DNA of 62,000 bases from Mesostigma viride. Taxonomy: Eukaryota; Streptophyta; Mesostigmatophyceae; Mesostigmatales; Mesostigmataceae. The translations under genes and the position numbers were made by a program. The stretch covers positions 57,501 through 119,500 of the forward strand of contig RPFO01000017.1 of assembly GCA_009746045.1 (NCBI GenBank). The letters run 5' to 3'. Below, piece by piece: positions 1 through 26,605 of the stretch (its first letter is position 1; every line of letters begins with the position of its first letter). The notes under the pieces were generated by a model. The model did no database searches and was not told the origin of the DNA. It saw nothing but the letters and a program-made list of their open reading frames with translations.

Positions 1-465
1 GTCGGGCCTTGGTCGGGCTTTGGTCGGGCCTTGGTCTGGCCTTGGTCGGGCCTTGGTCGGGCCTTGGTTGGGCCTTGGTCGGGCCTTGGTCGGGCCTTGG
101 TCGGGCCTTGGTCGGGCCTTGGTCGGGCCTTGGTCGGGCCTTGGTCGGGCCTTGGTCGGGCCTTGGTCGGGCCTTGGTCGGGCCTTGGTCGGGCCTTGGT
201 CGGGCCTTGGTCGGGCCTTGGTCGGGCCTTGGTCGGGCCTTGGTCGGGCCTTGGTCGGGCCTTGGTCGGGCCTTGGTCGGGCCTTGGTCGGGCCTTGGTC
301 TGGCCTTGGTCGGGCCTTGGTCGGGCCTTGGTTGGGCCTTGGTCGGGCCTTGGTCGGGCCTTGGTCGGGCCTTGGTCGGGCCTTGGTCGGGCCTTGGCCG
401 GGCCTTGGTCGGGCGTTCGGCGGGCCTTGGTCGGGCGTTAGGCGGGCCTTGATGGGGCCTTGATC
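1..465. repeat. 11-bp tandem minisatellite
   Basis: About 42 head-to-tail copies of the 11-bp unit GGTCGGGCCTT, with a few substitutions (T for C in some units) and decay into diverged units after about 395. The array runs off the left edge. Because 11 is not a multiple of 3, all three + frames stay open and encode the same 11-residue repeat, so the long open frames here are a property of the repeat and not evidence of a gene. It probably lies upstream of, or in an early intron of, the sialyltransferase-like gene that follows. Confidence 0.95.
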
Positions 466-879
466 GGGCCTTGATGGGACCCCAAGCCCTTTGGAAGGTG
501 GCATGGACCCTCTTCCAATCTCGCCTTGATATGAACCATCCCCAGAGGTAGGCCTACCAGCATACGTACATGCGTCACACCTACTGCGCGCGGGGAGACT
601 GGCCGCGCACACCACCCTAGTAAGCTTCCCACCGTGTGCACAAACAAGAGGGGGCTCATTACCGCCAACAAAATGCTGCTAACGGATTCGTGCTACGATT
701 ATATACCTGTCGTCCGGGCGTCCGCTCCAACATTTTCTCACGCCAACGCTCTTTGCGAAGCCCTCGTCCATGGCAGTGTGGCCGCTTCCATCTTCTTACC
801 CCCCATCTTCCATCCATCTCATGGGTGGCTCCAATTATGTTATGGCTCCCATTGATTCAACTGCATCATCCATGGCCAG
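466..879. other. Sequence before first recognised GT29 exon
   Basis: I see no convincing exon here. The next exon (880) opens inside sialylmotif L in phase 0, so an upstream exon carrying the start of that motif must exist. I did not find it in this stretch, so it may lie outside the window, beyond the minisatellite. Confidence 0.5.
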
Positions 880-6594
<5,715 letters not shown>

Positions 6595-6721
6595 TGCCCC
6601 CAAGTAGTATCGAGAGCAAGCCCGCAGCTGCCGCAGGCCGCCCCCGGCCCGCCGTGATGAGAGGTTGCGGGGCAAACAGCTGGTGGCGAATGGCGATGGC
6701 GTAAAGGGCCGGAACCTACCT

Positions 6722-6752
6722 ATACGTAGCTGGTTGTCTCCTTGATACGTAG
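6722..6752 (+). mobile_element. Micro-insert copy 1 with 8-bp direct repeats
   Basis: ATACGTAG (6722-6729), then CTGGTTGTCTCCTTG (6730-6744), then ATACGTAG again (6745-6752). The 15-bp core recurs at four other places in the window. The exact 8-bp repeats look like a target-site duplication. It lies about 130 bp after the GT29 stop codon, probably in the 3' UTR or just beyond. Confidence 0.6.
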
Positions 6753-6928
6753 TTGCATGCTTGTATTGCACCCACAGTGTTGCGCCCACAACCATGATGC
6801 GGAGAGAGCGCACTGCGGCCTGCCCACTATAATTGTGGTAGTTAGAAAAGCTAGGGCGCCCTCCCTCCTTCTCATTGTGAATTAGGGGTTGAATGTTCCT
6901 CTACTCTGTATCGGCACCCATGTGACGC

Positions 6929-7160
6929 AGTTATGATATGCTCACGCGGGTCTTATTGCACCCACAGAACTTGCCGGAGCGTCTATCGTGTCCGATTGCT
7001 GCTGGCTGTGGCATGCCTCTGGCATGAAGGAGAAAGGGGGTCTCTGCCCTTTCTTCCTGTTGTGCACATACAGGGATTAAAAGCACTCCGGTGCTCCGTG
7101 ACTCCCCAACGGGAGCACGAGTTTAATAACTAAATTAAATAATTAATTAATAATTAGTTA
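6929..7160 (+). mobile_element. LINE family A 3' end, 5'-truncated
   Basis: About 230 bp shared, with small changes, with the reverse strand at 26606-26870 and 42560-42860. In order: TGATATGCTCAC, GGGTCTTATTGCACCCACAG, GGCATGAAGGAGA, GGGATTAAAAGCAC, then the hairpin at 7098-7118 (outer stem GTG/CAC, inner stem CTCCC/GGGAG, loop CAAC), then CGAG and a TTTAATAAC/TTAATTAA tail. No coding part is present, as expected for a LINE copy truncated during target-primed insertion. Confidence 0.75.
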
Positions 7161-7465
7161 ATGTGACGCAGTCACGTAACTAGTAATATGACTTCCCAGT
7201 CCATACATGCACCTTAACCTCACTGGACGTTATATAATTGTGGATCGACATGAATAATCAATAAATAGTTTACAAGCATGATACTCTAGCTCTGTATGGC
7301 TAAGGGCACATCAGAACTTGATAGCAGCGTACACGTCAAGTACACTACCTGACTATCTAGATTCTGCCCCATATGCAAGCTCACCTATATCCGAACTGGG
7401 GAGTGTTCCCAACTTGATGCACCCAACGGCCAACAGGGGCACGTGGATGAGCGAATAAAAAGTCT
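7161..7465. other. AT-rich spacer and 3' UTR of the RAP gene
   Basis: Apart from the LINE tail on the left, the only recognisable element is TGTAA on the - strand (7270-7274), 192 nt beyond the RAP-gene stop codon and suitably placed to be its poly(A) signal. Confidence 0.5.
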
Positions 7466-14404
<6,939 letters not shown>

Positions 14405-15214
14405 TCTAATGTTGTCATCGGTTGACGTGACCTACCCAACTGGCCGGACAGCAGGGCAGGCCGACGGTTCTCTCACTGCAGATTTTCTACATGTTGTGCA
14501 GTGTCCAATGTGCTCAAGGTGGCCAAAACTGGCAACCAAGATGAATCATTTTCCAGTCCTACGTTCAGGACACCGCATGCTAGCAAGCAAACAGTGAGGA
14601 CAGCATTGGCGTTGTTCTGCCAAACATTCCGGGAATTTTACGGCTACTGGCTCCATTAAGTCTTGAAAGGAAGCAGAGAAGCCACGAAAAAAGAATTTAA
14701 ATAAATTCATCAGCATGATGCATTCTCAATTTCCACCCACGGCCGGCAACCGTGCGCGCAGCAGTGGTAGCCATAACTCGCTTTAGAAGCTGAGTCGTAA
14801 GCCCACAACTCGCTTTGTAAAGCGTAAACTGAGAAACCGGAAGAACTCCCTGTTATGCTGGACGACGCACGCATTCAATAGCGTTTTTTTCTTCTGCTAT
14901 TGTCCGTTGCGACGGTCGCTTTGACGGCCGGACCGTTTTGCTTGCCGACTGCCGACTGCCGAGTGCGGGCGGGTGCCGATCGCCGAAGTGCTGCAGCCTG
15001 CTACCTGATAATGCTGCCTTATGTCGCGCCGCGCCTGTGAGGTGCTCACAGGAGGATGGGCGTGCGAGGTGCATCCCCTGCGCGCAGTGCGCGTGGCTTT
15101 CCCAGCTGAACGGGAGCTCTTATGGCGCACGGCGACCTGCAGTGGTGAGCTCTCAAGGACCGGTGCGACTGCGAGGCCGCGAGCACGAGGGCTGCTTGGA
15201 CGCAGGATCAGAAA
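14405..15214. promoter_or_regulatory. Divergent promoter region, RAP gene and ClpP gene
   Basis: 810 bp between two start codons facing away from each other. It has no recognisable repeat or gene, and composition shifts from about 40% GC near 14640-14720 to GC-rich near the ClpP start. No clear TATA box is assignable to either gene. The position alone suggests a shared control region for two organelle-targeted proteins. Confidence 0.45.
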
Positions 15215-20836
<5,622 letters not shown>

Positions 20837-21061
20837 ACACGCTATTTTTTTTTGACAGGGCTTGTGGCTCGGGTCTTTCCGTGGCTATTAGTCAATGCTA
20901 CCAGTATTCTGAGATGCTACCAGTATCTTTCCCGGGGCCATCCGAGAGGATCCACTGTGTGAGATTTGCCAACTCTTGGGGACCATACTCAGGGCTTTCT
21001 CCACTGTGCCTACGGAATGTTGGCAGAGAACGCGGCTCTCCACATCTTCCCATGCAGTGTT

Positions 21062-21066
21062 TGTAA
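21062..21066 (+). terminator. TGTAA poly(A) signal of ClpP gene
   Basis: TGTAA, 226 nt downstream of the ClpP stop codon at 20836. In chlorophyte algae this pentamer commonly replaces AATAAA. No AATAAA occurs between the stop and this site. Confidence 0.55.
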
Positions 21067-21189
21067 TGCCTATTGTTGTTTACCGACATGAGATATCCTA
21101 ATTTTAGGCATTCATGTGCTTGTCTAACAGAAATATCTCGTGCAGGGTACGTTTGGAGGCATCCACTGAAGACCCCTAAATTAAATAAA

Positions 21190-21520
21190 ATTAAAGTACA
21201 ACATGACTCCGTTGGGAGATCATGTACCACATATTCCTTGCTGGAGGGGTGGAGGTGGGCGAAGCCGCATAATCGAACTAACCTAACTCTAAGCTATCTA
21301 GTCTAGAAAACCCTAACTACACTACTCAGCAAAACGCCCCTTCCGCTAGCTTGGGGGGAGGGGGCTTGCCCACAGGGGCTGGCGTGTGAGCCTGGACAAT
21401 CTTCTGCCACCTCTTCTCGTTCTGCATAGCAGTCCAAAGAAGAGAGAGGGAGTGAATGCGGTGTTCAAACTGAGCTGGGACCACTAGGTCGGCCAGCAAC
21501 ATCTGGATGTAGTAAGACCC
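21190..21520 (-). mobile_element. LINE family B 3' end, copy 1
   Basis: On the - strand this is the last part of an ORF2-like reading frame (EHRIHSLSLLWTAMQNEKRW, then PAPVGKPPPPK), then a 3' UTR with CTTCGCCCACCTCCA, a hairpin at 21201-21225 (outer ACATGA/TCATGT, inner CTCC/GGAG, loop CAAC) and an AATTTTATTTAATTT tail. It is about 85-90% alike by eye to 22190-22525 and is a separate insertion of the same family. Confidence 0.7.
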
Positions 21521-21900
21521 AGGGCTAGGGTCGCGAGCATCATAGACAGAACATAGGACTGTTCAGCCCGTCTCACGTGTCGAGACTGAACAAGTCTCGA
21601 GTGGACACGTGTGTAATACTCCTACACACACAGATCTCGAATGATTTATCTGGTGCAAAATCCGAATGGCTTGCATCACTCCCCGGAAATTAAAGGAGAA
21701 CTTTTGCGGTTGGACTGTAGGCACGTCAGCTGGCGATGCCTTAGGATCCGAGGAGACGTCCGTCCTATAGTCAGCAAAAGTTGGTGCGAGAGGTCCCCAG
21801 TTCGATTCCGGCATAGCTGGATTCATTTGCAGATCGCGTTTTCCGCGGACCGGCACTAAACGCAAATGGTTTTCACCTTTGCGGCGTGCCAAATCAGAAA
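21521..21900 (-). pseudogene. LINE ORF remnant, unassigned part
   Basis: The - strand is open from 22033 down to 21563 and includes MNPAMPESNWGPLAPTFADY and a Lys/Arg-rich stretch, but the upstream part of that frame is family A tail sequence, so the open frame is not a gene. It is probably coding sequence of a LINE, 5' to copy 1 of family B. No catalytic motif was recognised. Confidence 0.35.
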
Positions 21901-22060
21901 GAACATAGGACTGTTTTTGTAGATTAGATAGAATCGGATTGTTTTGTAGATAGCTTAGACCGGTAGGGTTGCGTCCTGCCATCGATCCATCCATCGGGTT
22001 TATTAATGCTCCGTGACTCCCCAACGGGAGCACGACGGTTTAATTAATAAATCTCCATTA
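21901..22060 (+). mobile_element. LINE family A 3' end with short CCAT slot
   Basis: Contains GTAGATAGCTTAGACCGGTAGG, split here as GTAGATAGCTTAGACC and GGTAGG, then a few CCAT/GATC units (about 21979-21995), TTAATGCTCC and the hairpin at 22013-22033 (GTG-a-CTCCC-CAAC-GGGAG-CAC), then a TTTAATTAATAA tail. The same order occurs at 44615-44735 and 47070-48425, where the CCAT slot has very different lengths. Confidence 0.75.
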
Positions 22061-22124
22061 ATATTCATCATCATCCATGAACGACTCGAAAAAGCGGAAA
22101 AGATAGCAAAAGGCTCGAGCTACC

Positions 22125-22178
22125 ATTAATTAATTAATCAAACTCGTGCTCCCGCGTTGGGGAGTCACGGAGCATTAA
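22125..22178 (-). mobile_element. Minimal LINE family A 3' end (hairpin plus tail only)
   Basis: On the - strand only GCTCC, the hairpin (22146-22168, with an extra CG in the inner stem) and a TTTGATTAATTAATTAAT tail remain. If this is an insertion, it was truncated to fewer than 40 bp of element. It faces the neighbouring copy at 22013-22033 in inverted orientation, about 110 bp away. Confidence 0.55.
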
Positions 22179-22189
22179 ATTAATTAACA

Positions 22190-22525
22190 TTAAAATTAAA
22201 TTATAACATGACTCCGCTGGGAGATCATGCAGCACATATTCCCAGCTTGCTGGATGGATGGAGGTGGGCGAAGCCGCGAAACCGATCACTAATCTAACTC
22301 TAAGCTAATCTGATCTAGGAAAACCCTAACTATTCTACTCAGCAAAGCGCCCCGGCCTTCCTTTTTTTGGGGGGGGGCTTGCCCACAGGGGCTGGCGTGT
22401 GAGCCTGGACAATCGTCTTCCACCTCTTCTTGTTCTGCATATGTAGCAGTCCAATCAACAGAGAGGGAGTGAATGCGATGTTCCGCAAATGGGGCTGGGA
22501 CCACTAGGTCAGCCAAGAATGCTGA
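22190..22525 (-). mobile_element. LINE family B 3' end, copy 2
   Basis: The - strand carries the end of ORF2 (AEHRIHSLSVDWTATYAEQ..., QAHTPAPVGKPP type), a 3' UTR and the hairpin at 22206-22230 (inner CTCC/GGAG, loop CAGC, outer stem with one G-T wobble), followed by a TATAATTTAATTTTAATG tail. It continues upstream (higher coordinates) into the reverse transcriptase fragment at 22540-23600. Confidence 0.72.
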
Positions 22526-22539
22526 GGGTGGTATCGATC

Positions 22540-23600
22540 ATCCGCATAAATCAGGTCGATCGGACAGGCGGTAACCACTGATGAGGGCCACCGCCGCCGT
22601 GTTCGCGCTCGTTAAGGATGTCCAAGCCGGGCTTGGACCCCTTACGAGCAGTAAAGCGCGCACGTGCCCGGCGCATGACGTGATATCAAGGAGACAACCA
22701 GCGCAGGCATGACGTGATATATCCACGACAATGTACTGAACAGGTATGGGGACAGGACACAACCTTGCCACACCCCGTGGTGAAGGGGGAATGGTGGGGT
22801 GGTACGTGCCCTCCGCAGTCCGCAAGTGCTACTGCCTGCGAGCCCTCATATACAGCCGGCGAATGGCAGCAATAAACGCTGGGGGCACGCAGTTCAGAGC
22901 TAAGATGGCCCAAAGAGGACCGTGTCGAAAGCCTTGATATAGTCAACAAAAATGAGGACCAGCGGAAAAACATCAGGGCAAATGCGACGCACTTCCTCCA
23001 TCAACCGGCGCGCCACAAATACAGCCATGACAGTGTTACGACCACGACGGAAACCCATCTGAGACTCACCAAGGTGTGGGTCCAGCGCGGCTCGGAGCCT
23101 GTGCAGCATCATGCGCATGAAGACGTACGTACTTCAGCGCGATGCTCTGGAGGCACTCCGATAGTTACCGGGGTCAGTAGCAGAGCCCTTCTTGTACAGC
23201 ATGCATGACTCGGATGCCGCCGTCTGCCACTCTGCAGGCGGAGGCTCATCAGAGAGCAGGACACGGTAGTAACTAGAACGCCAGCAGAAGCTCCCTCACC
23301 GCCAGGTCAGGGGCCGGTCTTCAGCAGCTCAGCCGAGAGGTGGTCGGCACCGACCGTCGCGTCGTACCGCAGGCGAGCAAGTGCGCCGTCCGATTCCTCT
23401 TGGAAAGTGAAGGGGTGGACGACGTCGTTGGTGGCAGGGCAGCCCTCCTTCAAGGCGGGGACTTGGTAGTCCGCGGCCGATCGACTGGAGTGTGGCGCAG
23501 GCGGCGGGGGAGGTCCGGCGACACCGAGACCGGGCGGCCGTCTTGGGGTGAAGCGGCAGGGGGGGGCCGGCGAGCCCTGCACCTGTCCAAGGAAACATTG
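22540..23600 (-). pseudogene. LINE reverse transcriptase, broken
   Basis: Read on the - strand in several frames: DATVGADHLSAELLKTGP, then a DEPPPAEWQTA / MLYKKGSATDPGNYR segment, then MGFRRGRNTVMAVFVARRL, then LVLIFVDYIKAFDTVLFGP. These are the ordered fingers and palm motifs of a LINE-type RT (KAFD being motif A). Frames change at least three times and a 21-bp micro-insert interrupts the next motif (22687-22707), so it is dead. It belongs with the family B 3' end at 22190-22525. Confidence 0.75.
22674..22720 (-). mobile_element. Micro-insert copy 2 with 13-bp direct repeats
   Basis: CATGACGTGATAT at 22674-22686 and again at 22708-22720, exact, enclosing 21 bp (22687-22707) which on the - strand reads CCTGCG followed by the shared core CTGGTTGTCTCCTTG. 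It sits in the RT pseudogene between the KAFD region and VMRRARARF. Removing the insert and one repeat restores continuous flanking sequence. Confidence 0.7.
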
Positions 23601-24178
23601 TGGGCCAATTACCAGCGGTCAAGGCTGACTGGCGCCGCGCCGTCCCCCGTGTGCTCCACCGGGGTGCGATGCCGCCGGCCGCCGCCGCGAGCCGGTCGAG
23701 GTGGTACCACATGTCCTTGCCGCTGGAGGTGGGGGTGGGGGTGGAGGGGGTGGGCCGGGGGGGGATCGAGGGTGGCGATATTGGGGTTAATGCTTTTCAA
23801 CGCATGGAGTCTTTCCTTCAGGGCGGATATGCGTCCTCTCCGTCCTGGCTGGGGCCGCTGGCGTGTCGACTGATCGAGCCTCATCCCACTCAAGGCGGGC
23901 CAGGAGGCGAGTGGGGCTAGCTGGAAAATTGGCGGGAGGGTTGACCGTGGCGTGCCAGGCGACTTTGCATCCCGATCACGCTTGCACGGTGCGACGTACA
24001 TGGGGATGGAAAGGGGCTTGCATGTTTATTAATAAAGGGTGTGCCCAAAGCCTATTCGGTACCGCGAGGCCCGGCGAGGGTGTGCCCTTGTAAACCGGGC
24101 GGCCTCCATGCCGGGGACGCGCATTGACGACGACGATGCACAGCTGGGGCTGGCTTGGAGCGTGGCTTGTGCGGCATG

Positions 24179-25297
24179 TTAGGATCGAGCTGCCGGCACC
24201 GGTCCATGCGCTTCCCGTCGATGAAAAGAACGGCGATCAAATACAAGGTGGACGTAGGTGCGAACTTTGTCGCGCCTGGCCTGGACCCGGCTGCCTCGCT
24301 GCCCAGCAAGCCGTTCTTGATGGCGAGCTGTGCTGGATCGAGAGAGTAGGTCGTCGATGCTGGGGTTGCCTCGCCCGCCCAGGAGCTTGCGGCGGGCCTG
24401 CAGGACTTTCACCTTGCTGGCAACACTCGTGAAGGTCACCCGGATGGGGTCAGGTTGGCCTGCCATCCATGCTGCCGACTCAATGCCGATGCGGTCGTTG
24501 CCCAAATGAAGCAGGCCCACGATGAGGTTCCGGTGCAGGCGTTGTGCAAGCATGAGGTCCGTTTCTTGGGGACCCGCTACCTCGAAGTATCGTACCACAA
24601 TACTGTGTGATCGTTGGTCGTCTTCAGATTGCGGTCGTGTGGGCCGCTGCCCCCCTCCGTGCAGCGTCTGCCATCATGTTAGCAATGTCCGCCTGCTTCA
24701 CTATGGTTGCATAGCTGGCCGGAGGCGATTGGGCGGCCTGCTGGGGCGAGGTACGTGGCCAGGGCTGCCTTCACCTCAGCCATGCTGGTGCGTAGCTCGG
24801 CGGTGACCTGGCGCAGAGCAGTTGACAGGTCACCTAGCTGGGCGGCCATGTCCGCGACTTTCTGGTTGAGCTGTTGCAGGTCTGCAGTCCGGGGAAGCAC
24901 TATAGCTATGAGTGTTGGCGGGGCCTTGCTCGTCGTCTTGGTAGGCGGCAATGAGTGCCCGGAGGCTAATTGGGGCCCAGCTGCGCGTGGCTCAAGAATA
25001 CAGAAAGTCAAAGCTCAGTGTGGCTCATCCAGTTCGGCAATGTCTGCCACTGGGATGGTGTCGCCTGGCCTGCCGGGAGCGAAGATCGAGCTGGAGGTCG
25101 TGGGCAGCCATGTAGCGCAGGATGGCCTGCGCCTGCTCGGCGGTAAGCGAAAAGAACTCGTGCCCGGATACAATCTGCCTGGGCATGAAAGACGCTGGGT
25201 TCAAGGCAGCGTCGTCGATAGCGTCGTCCAGGGGGGCTTCCTCACGGATTACCTCGCTGGAAAATGCAGCCGATGGCGGAGGGACCTGGCTGTCCAT
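24179..25297 (-). pseudogene. LINE ORF1-type RNA-binding protein, frameshifted
   Basis: Three - strand segments in order. 25297-25025 is acidic and begins MDSQVPPPSAAFSS. 25011-24679 is a predicted coiled coil (LQQLNQKVADMAAQLGDLST, ALRQVTAELRTSMAEVKAAL). 24598-24179 contains RVTFTSVASKVKVLQARRKL and NPSIDDLLS. The last segment matches the LTFSSPEDKQRFLSRRKRL...LDDDLTPAQQQ region of the ORF at 27031-27783 and resembles the C-terminal domain of L1-type ORF1 proteins. Frame changes separate the segments. Upstream of the RT fragment on the same strand, so probably ORF1 of the same element. Confidence 0.6.
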
Positions 25298-25552
25298 GTC
25301 GTCCGTTGGTCCGGCGCAATGCCGCTTGGAGGGGGCGTTAATGGCCGCCTCATCAGCCGACCGGTGGCTGCGTCGCTACGACGTTTCCGCATCTGCGAGC
25401 AGCTGCGAAATGGTGGTGGGCGCGGTTTCCTCCCCATCTGCAGGCGTGAGGATGGGAGGCTGCTGGCTGTGATTCCGCCATAGCTCGGATCCGGAAAAGA
25501 CGAACGCTGCCGGTGCCGAGTTTTCGGATAGCTTATACGAAATCTGGGGCGA
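25298..25552 (-). other. Probable 5' end of the - strand LINE
   Basis: GC-rich sequence, open on the - strand to about 25437, that ends where AT-rich sequence and the TTAATTAATTAA border begin. I take it as 5' UTR or N-terminal ORF1 of the LINE. No independent feature was recognised. Confidence 0.35.
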
Positions 25553-25989
25553 TTAATTAATTAAGGGGAGGGGACACCCCTAAAGGGCACTTTTCTGGAA
25601 ACCATACCTATGCATGTGCTAAAAATCCAATGATGATTGGGGACCATAAATATGATTAAAAAAAATTTTTCCAGCCACTTGGGGGTGGTACTAGCCCCCA
25701 CCATACACCGGTTACGCGCTAAAAATAGAAAAAGACGCTATTTTAGTCACATTTTTCCTAGGACAATGGGCAAACATATTGGGACCAAATCACATATTCC
25801 CGCATAGTTCCCCCACTTTTGAGAAAGTCTGCCTAATTGGGACCAATACATAAGCATGGATGCACCAGTTATTAATTTTCCCGCAAAAAGGGTCCTTTTT
25901 TAATGAAAAAAAAATAAATCAAATCATAAACACTTCAAATGTTGCCATACCATATATTCCCAAATACTAGAGAGGGGGGACATGCAGCC

Positions 25990-26480
25990 CCAAAATTTCA
26001 GGTCATTCTGACCACCACAGCTCCAGTTATTAACGTTCTTAGGTTGTCACCAATGACGAAGCTAAGGGAGGTTTTAGCCAGTATTTAACCACACTAACAC
26101 CCCTTTATTCATCCAAGCCACGTGAAAACTGGCCAAACCACACACTACCATCCTCTGCACATATGGTACCTCCTATGTTCAAGGTTTGACGACATTCTGA
26201 CAAGAACTGCCCAAGTTACAACCATTCCAAGACGGCCACCCATGTAGACGCTACAAGGAAATTAGAGTAACCATTCAGCCACACTAGCACCTCCTTCTTC
26301 ATCAAAGACATCTGCAAACTGACCAAAGCACACATAGTTAACTCTTGCACGCTGACGGCAACGCATGCTCAATGTGGGGGGTCATTGTGACAAGAACTAC
26401 TCAAGTAATTGATGGGTTTCCTATATGACCACCTGACAAGGCGCTAAGAACCACTCAGTAAGTTAGTAACACCACAATGC
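25990..26480. repeat. Degenerate tandem repeat, period about 190 bp
   Basis: Two clear units start at 26092 and 26281 with CACACTARCACC(C/T)C, then TTCATC, AACTGRCCAAA, CACACA, TTCAA or TCAATG and GACAAGAACT.C.CAAG. A partial unit precedes them near 25990 (TCATTCTGACCACCAC) and another fragment follows near 26460. It is noncoding, with stops in every frame, and internal to the TTAA-bounded element. Confidence 0.6.
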
Positions 26481-26605
26481 CACTTCATATGCCATCCAAC
26501 ATGCACCAAATCCATGCTGAATATGTTATGAAGTACAAAGGGGTGGCCACGCACCTCATACGTCTTCATCGTCCCTCGAGCATGGCCAGCCTTGTAAATA
26601 TGTGC

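Noticed and set aside
1-465. Telomeric or centromeric satellite
   Set aside because: The 11-bp unit is unlike the known TTTAGGG or TTTTAGGG telomere repeats, and a gene follows within 420 bp.
21726-21815. Possible tRNA: AGTTCGATTCCGG resembles a B box
   Set aside because: The T stem has mismatches, no A box or pairing acceptor stem is present upstream, and the stretch reads as LINE-derived coding sequence on the - strand.
23340-23920. 177-codon + strand frame rich in Gly/Arg/Val
   Set aside because: Opposite strand carries ordered LINE RT motifs; the + frame is a GC-driven shadow.
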